A stretch of 24,408 bases of DNA, taken from an uncultured Desulfovibrio sp. Its GTDB lineage: Bacteria > Desulfobacterota > Desulfovibrionia > Desulfovibrionales > Desulfovibrionaceae. Shown piece by piece: positions 16,479 to 22,806 of the stretch. The notes below the pieces were generated by a model that was not told the origin of the DNA, searched no databases, and worked only from the letters and a program-made list of their open reading frames with translations. A program made the translations under genes and the position numbers. How positions within the stretch are numbered: the first letter of the stretch is position 1; the number at the start of each line of letters is the position of its first letter. The DNA is taken from NCBI GenBank assembly GCA_946490455.1, contig CAMLXE010000002.1:1-24408 (forward strand), given 5' to 3'.

Positions 16479-16499
16479 TTTCGGGCATCCAGAATTATG
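16474..16499. repeat. 7-bp inverted repeat over the kinase stop codon
   Basis: CATAATT at 16474-16480 and AATTATG at 16493-16499 are perfectly complementary around a 12-base gap, and the left arm contains the kinase TAA stop. The 150-base gap to the regulator start also holds a repeated GGCATCC, near 16484 and 16518. Confidence 0.45.
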
Positions 16500-16631
16500 T
16501 CAAACAGGTAGTTTTCCGGCATCCCGGTAGAATGTCATGCCTGTTGATATGGGGAAAATCGTTCAGCTCTCCTGTTATCTGTCCGACATATTTCACCTTC
16601 GGAAGCTCTCTGAATCTCAAAGGACGTTTTG

Positions 16632-18011
16632 ATGAACGACAAAGTGCATCTTCTGGTAATAGATGATGAAAAAAATTACCTTCTCGTTCTGGAAACCCTG
16701 CTCACCGAAGCAGGATATGCTGTTACAGCAATCAATGATCCTGAAACAGCCCTGGCCTTTCTTGAAGAATCCGAAGTTGATATTGTCATTACTGACATGA
16801 AGATGCCCCGAATTTCCGGACGCGAAGTGCTGGAACGGGTCAAGAAGAACTGGCCTCACATTCCGGTTCTGATCATGACGGCCTTTGGCTCCATCGAGGG
16901 GGCTGTCGAGGCCATGCGTTACGGAGCCTTCAACTATATCACCAAACCCTTCTCCAATGATGAGCTCCTGCTCTCCATTCAGAATGCAGCCGAACTGGCC
17001 AAGGCCCATCAGCAGTACAGACTGTTACGCGAAAGCCTTGAAGAACGATATGGCAAGCACCAGATCATCGGACGCAGCCGGGCCATTCGAGACATGCTGG
17101 CCCTTGTGGACAGAGCAGGTCCCAGCAGAGCTACGGTACTCATTACAGGAGAATCAGGTACAGGCAAGGAGCTGGTCGCCAGAGCCATTCACTTTTCCTC
17201 TCCACGCAGTCAGGAACCCTTTGTTTCTGTAAACTGTATGGCACTCAATCCCGGTGTTCTGGAAAGCGAACTCTTTGGTCATGAAAAGGGTTCATTTACC
17301 GGAGCCGTGGCCATGCGTCGTGGACGTTTTGAACAGGCCAGTGGTGGGACTCTGTTTCTTGATGAAGTGGGAGAACTGACACCAGAGCTTCAGGTAAAGC
17401 TATTGCGCGTTCTGCAGGAACGGCGATTCGAGCGTGTAGGCGGAAGCGAAGAGATCGAGGTGGATATCCGTATTGTAGCCGCCACCAACAGGGATCTTAT
17501 GCCCCTTGTCCAGTCTGGAGCCTTCCGAGAAGATCTCTACTACCGCCTCAATGTCGTTCATATTCCCATTCCTCCTCTGCGTGAGCGCCGCGAAGACATT
17601 CCCCTGCTTGTCGCCCATTTCGCGGAAAAGGCCGCACGTGAAAATGGGGTTGAACCCAAAACCTTTTCCATTGAAGCTCTCAATCACCTTTCCGGCTACG
17701 AATGGCCCGGCAACATCAGACAGCTGCAGAATGTCGTCGAACGCTGCCTTGTTCTTGTCCCCGGCGATGTCATCAAACTCGATGACCTGCCTCCAGAAAT
17801 CCGTGATGAAGAAGCTCAGTTCAAAAGCGCCGTGGACCTGCTCCCTGTTCAGCTTGATCTGGCCGATACACTGGAACGCATTGAAGCGGCCCTCATACGG
17901 AGGGCCCTTGTCCGTGCTGACTTTGTTCAGGCCAAGGCGGCAGAATTACTTGGCATTTCAAAGAGCCTCATGCAGTACAAACTCAAAAAATATGCCATTA
18001 CAGGTCATTAG
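16632..18011 (+). CDS. Sigma-54-dependent response regulator (NtrC family)
   Basis: 459 residues from ATG 16632 (the preceding TTG at 16629 is not needed; AAAGGA lies 8 bases upstream). The receiver domain has acidic D11/D12, the phosphoacceptor D55 (VITDMKMP), T83 and K105. The AAA+ domain has Walker A GESGTGKE (173-180), Walker B GGTLFLDEVGEL (238-249) and ESELFGHEKG followed by GSFTGA (220-225) in place of the usual GAFTGA. The C-terminal Fis-type helix-turn-helix is QAKAAELLGISKSLMQYKLK. It should activate RNA polymerase with sigma-54 after phosphorylation by the kinase encoded upstream. Targets are unknown, and I found no convincing sigma-54 promoter in this window. Confidence 0.94.
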   Translation: MNDKVHLLVIDDEKNYLLVLETLLTEAGYAVTAINDPETALAFLEESEVDIVITDMKMPRISGREVLERVKKNWPHIPVLIMTAFGSIEGAVEAMRYGAFNYITKPFSNDELLLSIQNAAELAKAHQQYRLLRESLEERYGKHQIIGRSRAIRDMLALVDRAGPSRATVLITGESGTGKELVARAIHFSSPRSQEPFVSVNCMALNPGVLESELFGHEKGSFTGAVAMRRGRFEQASGGTLFLDEVGELTPELQVKLLRVLQERRFERVGGSEEIEVDIRIVAATNRDLMPLVQSGAFREDLYYRLNVVHIPIPPLRERREDIPLLVAHFAEKAARENGVEPKTFSIEALNHLSGYEWPGNIRQLQNVVERCLVLVPGDVIKLDDLPPEIRDEEAQFKSAVDLLPVQLDLADTLERIEAALIRRALVRADFVQAKAAELLGISKSLMQYKLKKYAITGH

Positions 18012-18310
18012 GATAGATCCAGTTCAAAAGATATCTGCAGGTATCTGTCATCCTGGCTGGGAGATCATAAGACCGTGTGTTCCGTCTGTCTTCCAGAAAG
18101 CTGACAGACCCTGCCCACTGGAAGATTCTACGCTGCAACAGCCCCGCAGAAAGAGGCTTTTTCAATACACTGAGGAAGGTTGGCTTCACAGACAGTTCAT
18201 GAGTCCTCCGGCCTCAGTTCCCCACAAGGCATGATTTGTCCAAAAAGAACAGGACGTCTTTTGCTTCGCCGGCATATTTCCCAATTCACCACCACGGCAA
18301 AGGGGATATT
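18012..18310. other. Intergenic region between the response regulator gene and rsmB
   Basis: 299 bases with no gene I can support and no canonical terminator. It contains a near-perfect 18-bp palindrome (18029-18046) and two crossing inverted repeats: 18084-18090 with 18103-18109, and 18090-18096 with 18118-18124. The rsmB frame is open from TTG 18236, but the protein is taken to begin at 18311. Confidence 0.55.
18029..18046. repeat. Near-perfect 18-bp palindrome
   Basis: The site AGATATCTGCAGGTATCT is symmetrical at eight of nine base pairs. With no loop it looks more like a dimeric protein site than an RNA hairpin. It begins 18 bases after the response regulator stop. Confidence 0.4.
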
Positions 18311-19630
18311 GTGAAACCCAGAAATCGCAAATCAGCAGCTTCTACTTCGCTTTCAGCCAGAGAAATTGCACTGCGCGTACTTGAACGGAGCGGTATCGCT
18401 ACTCCAGTTCAGTCGCTTCTGGATACGATTCTGAAGGGGGGCGATTTTGCGCGTCAGGAGGCCTCTCTGGCCACGGAGCTGGTATATGGCTACTTGAGGT
18501 CGGAAATTCAGCTTTCGTGGCTTCTAGGCCAATTTCTGAAGGCTCCTGACAAGCTGCCTCTCGCCATGCACATCATTCTCGGCATAGCGGCTTATGAACT
18601 TCTGTATCTGGACAGAATCCCGGCTCATGCCAGTGTAAACGCTGCGGTTGAGGCGGTACGAACCCGTTTTGGACAGGGGCTTTCCCGGGTAGCCAATGGT
18701 GTCCTTCGCTCCCTTATCCGTCACGCTGAGGACGAGGATGTTCTGGCGCCTCTCTATTATGTAAAACGGATTCCCGATCCCCTCCAGCGCCTTTCCATTC
18801 GCTACAGCCTCCCCGTCTGGATTCTTGAACTCTGGATCAGTGCCTATGGGCAGGAACGGGCTGAAGCATACGCGGCAGCATCTGCCAAAGTTCCCTGGCC
18901 ATGTGTACGCATCAACACTTCGCGCCGTAACTGGACCGTACTGAGAAACCAGCTGGCTCAAGAAGGAAAAAACTTTGCCCTGTCAGGCGTTCGTTTTGCA
19001 CCGGGCCACGCACCTGAATCTCTCCATTCATGGCTGGCACAAGGGGCGCTGTCGTTGCAGGGAGCAGGCAGTCAGCTTGTTCTGGAAGCACTCGATGTTC
19101 AGAACTGGAAAGGTCCTGTGTGGGATGCCTGCGCCGGACGTGGGGGGAAGACGCTGGCGCTCATGGAACAGGGACTCTCCATACTGGCTGCATCCGACGT
19201 CTATCTGCCACGACTGCGTGGACTCCATGCCGATGCCCGACGCCTTGAACTCAGCCCTCCCCCTCTGATTTGCGCTTCGGCAACAGCTCCCGCCATCAAG
19301 GGAAAACCGCAGACCATTCTGCTCGATGTTCCCTGCAGCGGACTCGGGACACTGGCCCGTCACCCGGATCTTCGAATGCTGCGAACACCCGAACAGGTCC
19401 AAGAACTTGTATCTCTACAGGAACAGATACTTGATACGGCCTGGGGCATCCTTCCTTCCGGCGGACACATTGCCTATGTAACCTGCACAATCAACCCGGA
19501 AGAAAATGAAATACAGGTCTCTCGCTTTCTGGAGAGACATCCTGAAGGGGTACTGGACAGGCAGTGGACAAGTACCCCGGACGACTTTGGGACCGATCTC
19601 ATGTATGGAGCACTCATAGGCAAACCCTAG
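18311..19630 (+). CDS. rsmB: 16S rRNA m5C967 methyltransferase RsmB
   Basis: 439 residues from GTG 18311, chosen for the AGGGG six bases upstream and because family similarity begins at SAREIALRVLERSG. A TTG at 18236 would add 25 unlikely residues. The N-terminal NusB-like RNA-binding domain covers about 15-140. The Rossmann methyltransferase domain has motif I DACAGRGGKT (273-282), where most relatives have AAPGGKT, then DVPCSGLGTLARHPDLR with C342 and YVTCTINPEENE with the second cysteine, C392. These two cysteines carry out catalysis and product release in RNA m5C methyltransferases. The enzyme methylates C967 of 16S rRNA. The gene is convergent with the rfaE1 operon across a shared terminator. 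Confidence 0.9.
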   Translation: MKPRNRKSAASTSLSAREIALRVLERSGIATPVQSLLDTILKGGDFARQEASLATELVYGYLRSEIQLSWLLGQFLKAPDKLPLAMHIILGIAAYELLYLDRIPAHASVNAAVEAVRTRFGQGLSRVANGVLRSLIRHAEDEDVLAPLYYVKRIPDPLQRLSIRYSLPVWILELWISAYGQERAEAYAAASAKVPWPCVRINTSRRNWTVLRNQLAQEGKNFALSGVRFAPGHAPESLHSWLAQGALSLQGAGSQLVLEALDVQNWKGPVWDACAGRGGKTLALMEQGLSILAASDVYLPRLRGLHADARRLELSPPPLICASATAPAIKGKPQTILLDVPCSGLGTLARHPDLRMLRTPEQVQELVSLQEQILDTAWGILPSGGHIAYVTCTINPEENEIQVSRFLERHPEGVLDRQWTSTPDDFGTDLMYGALIGKP

Positions 19631-19655
19631 TCTTCCGACCATCTCCTCTGCAAAA

Positions 19656-19690
19656 AAAGGCACTATTTCTTCAGAAGAAACAGTGCCTTT
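19656..19690. terminator. Bidirectional terminator between rsmB and rfaE1
   Basis: AAAGGCACT (19656-19664) pairs with AGTGCCTTT (19682-19690), continuing after one A-C mismatch with TTTCTT/AAGAAA and a CAG loop. Seven As on the left become a seven-T tail for the minus-strand rfaE1 operon. On the + strand the tail is only TTT, so it should work better for the minus strand. Confidence 0.9.
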
Positions 19691-19719
19691 CAGTTCATTG
19701 CATCATCAAAGAGAGCGAA

Positions 19720-20739
19720 CTACGCCCACCGGCTGACATGAGGAGCGGGCAAGCGTCCGAGAGCTTCAACCAGCGTATCAGGGGAGGCTACGGCAGCCCC
19801 CACCTGTGCAACAACGAGTCCGGCCGCATAATTGGCAAGAACACAGGCTTCCAGCAAATCAAGACCGGCAGCAAGAGCAAGCCCCAGTGTCCCGATAACG
19901 GTATCGCCGGCACCCGTGACATCAAAAACATCCTGAGCCATGGTTGGCACATGCCAGACCTCATCCGAGCTGCGGAAAAGGGCCATTCCATCGGCACCAA
20001 GGGTTGTCAGCAGATGAGGACATCCCGTACGCGCCAGGATCGTTCGCCCGGCAGCAAGAATCTCCTCCCGATTCCGAACGGGCAGTCCCGCACATTCACC
20101 GGTTTCCTTGGTATTGGGGGTCATAATGAATGCCCCCGAGTACAGATCAACATTGGAAGGTTTGGGATCTACAAGCAGATGAACAGGGTGCGGCAGTGCC
20201 CGTAACAGGCTGTGGAGTTCCGTCATAAAAAGCGATGTGACAAGGCCCTTACTGTAGTCGGAAAGAATGACAACGTCATGCTGCCCCAGCTCGGAAGCAA
20301 TAACCGGAAGAATCATATCCAGTTCCTGCTGGCTGAAATCGCTTGAATTTTCCTGATCAAGCCGCAACATCTGCTGTCGTCTGGCCATGACTCGCGTCTT
20401 CACTGTCGTGGGCCGCTGCGGCAGGGTTACAAGAGCAGAACGAATGCCTTCTTCGTCCAGCAGCTGCCGAATCTTCTCTGCAGAGGCGTCACTGCCAACA
20501 GTCCCGGCCAAAGTCGCAACACCGCCAAGAGCAACAATATTACGGGCCACATTTCCCGCGCCGCCCAGCAGATGACGTTCACTTTCCACCCTGACGACGG
20601 GGACTGGAGCCTCAGGTGAAATACGTTCGGCATCTCCCATGAGATAGGCGTCCAGCATGACATCTCCCACAACGAGCACACGCTTGCCGGCAAGACTGGC
20701 TACACTTGCAGGATCAGGTACACCGTACAGTCCACTCAT
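19720..20739 (-). CDS. rfaE1: D-glycero-beta-D-manno-heptose-7-phosphate kinase RfaE1/HldA
   Basis: 339 residues of the PfkB/ribokinase family: VLVVGDVMLDAYLMGDAERISPEAP at the start (sugar-binding side), GGAGNVARN at 59-67, SDYSKGL at 160-166, and the PfkB signature DVTGAGDT at 273-280 with D279 as the expected catalytic base. Length and motifs match the kinase half of E. coli HldE; the nucleotidyltransferase half is absent, so this is the monofunctional type. It makes heptose 1,7-bisphosphate for ADP-heptose and the LPS inner core. Its ATG overlaps the parB stop (20736-20739), so it is the last gene of a parA-parB-rfaE1 operon. Confidence 0.93.
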   Translation of the reverse strand: MSGLYGVPDPASVASLAGKRVLVVGDVMLDAYLMGDAERISPEAPVPVVRVESERHLLGGAGNVARNIVALGGVATLAGTVGSDASAEKIRQLLDEEGIRSALVTLPQRPTTVKTRVMARRQQMLRLDQENSSDFSQQELDMILPVIASELGQHDVVILSDYSKGLVTSLFMTELHSLLRALPHPVHLLVDPKPSNVDLYSGAFIMTPNTKETGECAGLPVRNREEILAAGRTILARTGCPHLLTTLGADGMALFRSSDEVWHVPTMAQDVFDVTGAGDTVIGTLGLALAAGLDLLEACVLANYAAGLVVAQVGAAVASPDTLVEALGRLPAPHVSRWA

Positions 20740-21734
20740 ATCTGCTCCCCAGAGCGTACATCCGCAGCTTCAGGAATGCCGGGCTGTTCAAGGCCTAGTC
20801 GTCGCAGCAGATCTGCAAGCTGTTCTGCCGATTCATAAGGCAGCGTGATTCGTCCCATTTTTTCACTGCCGGCAATGGTTGCCTTGGGAGCGACCGAGGC
20901 TCTCAGCTGTAAAATTGCCCGTTTGAGAGACTCAGGTTTGGCTGTACGCCCATTCTTTGCAGATGACCCGACACTGATTGATGATGGCAGCACTCCGTGT
21001 TTGCGCCAGTAAAGAACGGCTGCTTCGGCATCCCGTACAGAAAGCTGCCGCTCCATGACGGCACGGAAAAGCACATCCTGCAAGGCCCGTTCGGGCAAAG
21101 CCAGCAGGGCACGCGCATGCCCGGGAGTCAATGTTCCCTCACGCAGAGCTTCCTGCATGGGAGTGGGCAGCTGGAGCAACCGCAGTGTATTGGCTATGGC
21201 AGAACGGCTTTTTCCCAGGCGCTGTGCCAGTTCTTCCTGGCTGAGCGGCAGGCGTTCTCTCAGACTTTGAATAGCCTGCGCCTCTTCAAGAGGATTCAGA
21301 TCTTCACGCTGCAGATTTTCAATCAGAGCAGCCGTAAGCGCATCCTCATCGCTCATTTCCCGCACATGCACAGGGACTTCTGTGAGGCCCGCCCGCTGTG
21401 CAGCTCTCCAGCGGCGTTCTCCTGCCACGATTTCATAAATGGTCGTGGTCTCGGTATGACAGGGGCGAACAAGAATGGGCTGAATGATTCCCTGACTCCG
21501 AATGGATGCGGCAAGTTCATCCAGAGCCGCTTCATCAAAATGTCGGCGCGGCTGTCCCTGTCCCGGAGTCAGCGCCGCAATGGGCAAGGAGACGGGCTGT
21601 GGAGACCTGTCGTCAGGTGAATTCTTGTCTGAAGGTGTATTGGAAACGCTGCCACTCCGCTCTACAGGTACGGACGGCATATTACGGAACAGGGCATCAA
21701 GTCCCTGCCCCATACCTCGACGGGATGCGCTCAT
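20736..21734 (-). CDS. parB: Chromosome partitioning protein ParB
   Basis: 332 residues. It opens with the SRRGMGQGLDALF motif that contacts ParA. The ParB/Srx CTP-binding domain follows with QPRRHFD (61-67), the GERRWRAA box (105-112) and ENLQREDLNPLEEA (139-152). The central helix-turn-helix is at about 166-188 (SQEELAQRLGKSRSAIANTL), and the C-terminal dimerisation region holds MGRITLPYESAEQLADLLRR. ParB loads at parS, forms a CTP-dependent clamp and spreads. Parts of the linker at 20-45 and 255-275 are low-complexity. AGAGG eight bases upstream supports ATG 21734. A parS-like site lies in the 51-base gap between parA and parB. Confidence 0.96.
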   Translation of the reverse strand: MSASRRGMGQGLDALFRNMPSVPVERSGSVSNTPSDKNSPDDRSPQPVSLPIAALTPGQGQPRRHFDEAALDELAASIRSQGIIQPILVRPCHTETTTIYEIVAGERRWRAAQRAGLTEVPVHVREMSDEDALTAALIENLQREDLNPLEEAQAIQSLRERLPLSQEELAQRLGKSRSAIANTLRLLQLPTPMQEALREGTLTPGHARALLALPERALQDVLFRAVMERQLSVRDAEAAVLYWRKHGVLPSSISVGSSAKNGRTAKPESLKRAILQLRASVAPKATIAGSEKMGRITLPYESAEQLADLLRRLGLEQPGIPEAADVRSGEQI

Positions 21735-21767
21735 GATATTGACCTCTCTGCGAGCTTCAGTTCAAAC

Positions 21768-21783
21768 CGTTTCATGTGAAACA
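21768..21783. promoter_or_regulatory. parS-like site between parA and parB
   Basis: CGTTTCATGTGAAACA matches the bacterial parS consensus TGTTTCACGTGAAACA at 14 of 16 positions. It starts two bases past the parA stop codon. Confidence 0.65.
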
Positions 21784-21785
21784 TA

Positions 21786-22568
21786 TCAGCTCTTACGGGC
21801 CTGAGGAGGTCTGCGCCGTGCCACCTCCTGCGCCAGCTTCAAATAGGCTTCGGCCCCTTTGGACTTGATGTCATAGTGCAAAATGGATTTCCCATGGCTT
21901 GGGGCTTCCGAAAGCCGTATATTCCGTGGGATGACCGTTTCAAACAAATGATCAGGGAAACATCGGCTGACTTCCGTATTGACCTGCCGTGTCAAACGGT
22001 TGCGGACATCATACATGGTCAGGACCACGCCCAGCAGGTTGAGACGAGGATTCAGGCGCTTTCTGACCTGTTCATACGTCTGTAACAGTTTGACGATCCC
22101 TTCGAGAGCAAAGAATTCGCATTGCAGCGGCACGAGGATTTCTCTTGCCGCACAGAGTGCGTTCAGCGTCAGGAGTCCCAGGGAGGGAGGGCAATCCAGA
22201 ATGATATAGTCATATTGCTTTTCAAGTGGCGTAAGCAGATCGGAGAGATAGAATTCTCTCCCCATCTTATCGACCAGCTCAAGCTCTACGGCGACCAGAT
22301 CCGTTCCCGACGGCATCAGAGACAGGAAGGGAGAGGCAGTAGGCAGGATGGCTTCAGAAACCGTTTCCGGCTGAAAAAGGACACTATACAGATTCGTTTT
22401 CAAATCTTCCTGCGTGAATCCCAACCCACTTGTAGAGTTTGCCTGAGGATCGCAATCTACCAGCAGAACCTTCTTTTCCATAATGGACAGGGCGGCGGCA
22501 AGATTGATGGCGGTTGTGGTCTTTCCCACTCCACCTTTCTGGTTGGCAATCGCAATAATACGGGCCAT
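21786..22568 (-). CDS. parA: Chromosome partitioning ATPase ParA (Soj)
   Basis: 260 residues of the deviant Walker A ATPase family: KGGVGKTT at 11-18 with the signature lysine, VDCDPQANSTSGL with D40, ILDCPPSLGLLTLNA with D125 (Walker B), and the C-terminal IPRNIRLSEAPSHG of chromosomal ParA/Soj. It is the short type without the N-terminal helix-turn-helix of plasmid ParA, so it would not be expected to repress by specific DNA binding. ATP-bound dimers coat the nucleoid, and ParB-parS stimulates hydrolysis to pull origins apart. ATG 22568 has GAGG eight bases upstream. The leader contains a parS-like site and the region ahead of it a good promoter. Confidence 0.97.
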   Translation of the reverse strand: MARIIAIANQKGGVGKTTTAINLAAALSIMEKKVLLVDCDPQANSTSGLGFTQEDLKTNLYSVLFQPETVSEAILPTASPFLSLMPSGTDLVAVELELVDKMGREFYLSDLLTPLEKQYDYIILDCPPSLGLLTLNALCAAREILVPLQCEFFALEGIVKLLQTYEQVRKRLNPRLNLLGVVLTMYDVRNRLTRQVNTEVSRCFPDHLFETVIPRNIRLSEAPSHGKSILHYDIKSKGAEAYLKLAQEVARRRPPQARKS

Positions 22569-22585
22569 GCGGACACCTCGTTAGC

Positions 22586-22601
22586 TGTTTCACGGGAAAC
22601 A
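22586..22601. promoter_or_regulatory. parS-like site in the parA leader
   Basis: TGTTTCACGGGAAACA differs from the parS consensus at one base (G for T at position 10). It lies between the predicted promoter (22626-22654) and the parA start, so bound ParB could hinder transcription of its own operon. Confidence 0.85.
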
Positions 22602-22625
22602 TGGTGCACAATAAGCGCGTATCTT

Positions 22626-22654
22626 TTTCTAGAGAATGAATTGAATATCGTCAA
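22626..22654 (-). promoter_or_regulatory. Promoter of the parA-parB-rfaE1 operon
   Basis: On the minus strand TTGACG (22649-22654) and TAGAAA (22626-22631) are 17 bases apart, matching consensus at five and four of six positions. The predicted start, near 22619, leaves a leader of about 50 bases that contains the parS-like site. Confidence 0.65.
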
Positions 22655-22740
22655 GTCTGCTCAAATTTAGACGAAAAAAGAAATTTTTTCTTCTCTTTTT
22701 TCAAATCAATCAAATCAAAATGTTATCTGACTGTTATGCA

Positions 22741-22783
22741 AAGGAGTCCCTCGGTGAGAACGAGCTCATCCGAAGGACTCCTT
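22741..22783 (-). terminator. Long hairpin after the RluD-CoaE gene
   Basis: AAGGAGTCC (22741-22749) pairs with GGACTCCTT (22775-22783), continuing inward with TCGG/CCGA after one C-A mismatch and with TGAG/CTCA. It lies 24 bases past the stop of the minus-strand fusion gene. The minus-strand tail is TGCATAAC rather than a T-run, so termination may be imperfect. An AT-rich tract follows at 22670-22735. Confidence 0.65.
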
Positions 22784-22806
22784 CAATCAACAAACTGGTG
22801 AGGCCA

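Noticed and set aside
16479..16631. Possible sigma-54 promoter between the kinase and regulator genes
   Set aside because: Near misses such as GGCATCCCGG and GGGGAAAATCG do not give GG and GC with a 10-base gap.
22670..22740. AT-rich tract with A- and T-runs upstream of parA
   Set aside because: Could suggest an origin or bent DNA, but it holds no DnaA boxes or repeats. I treat it as ordinary spacer upstream of the par promoter.
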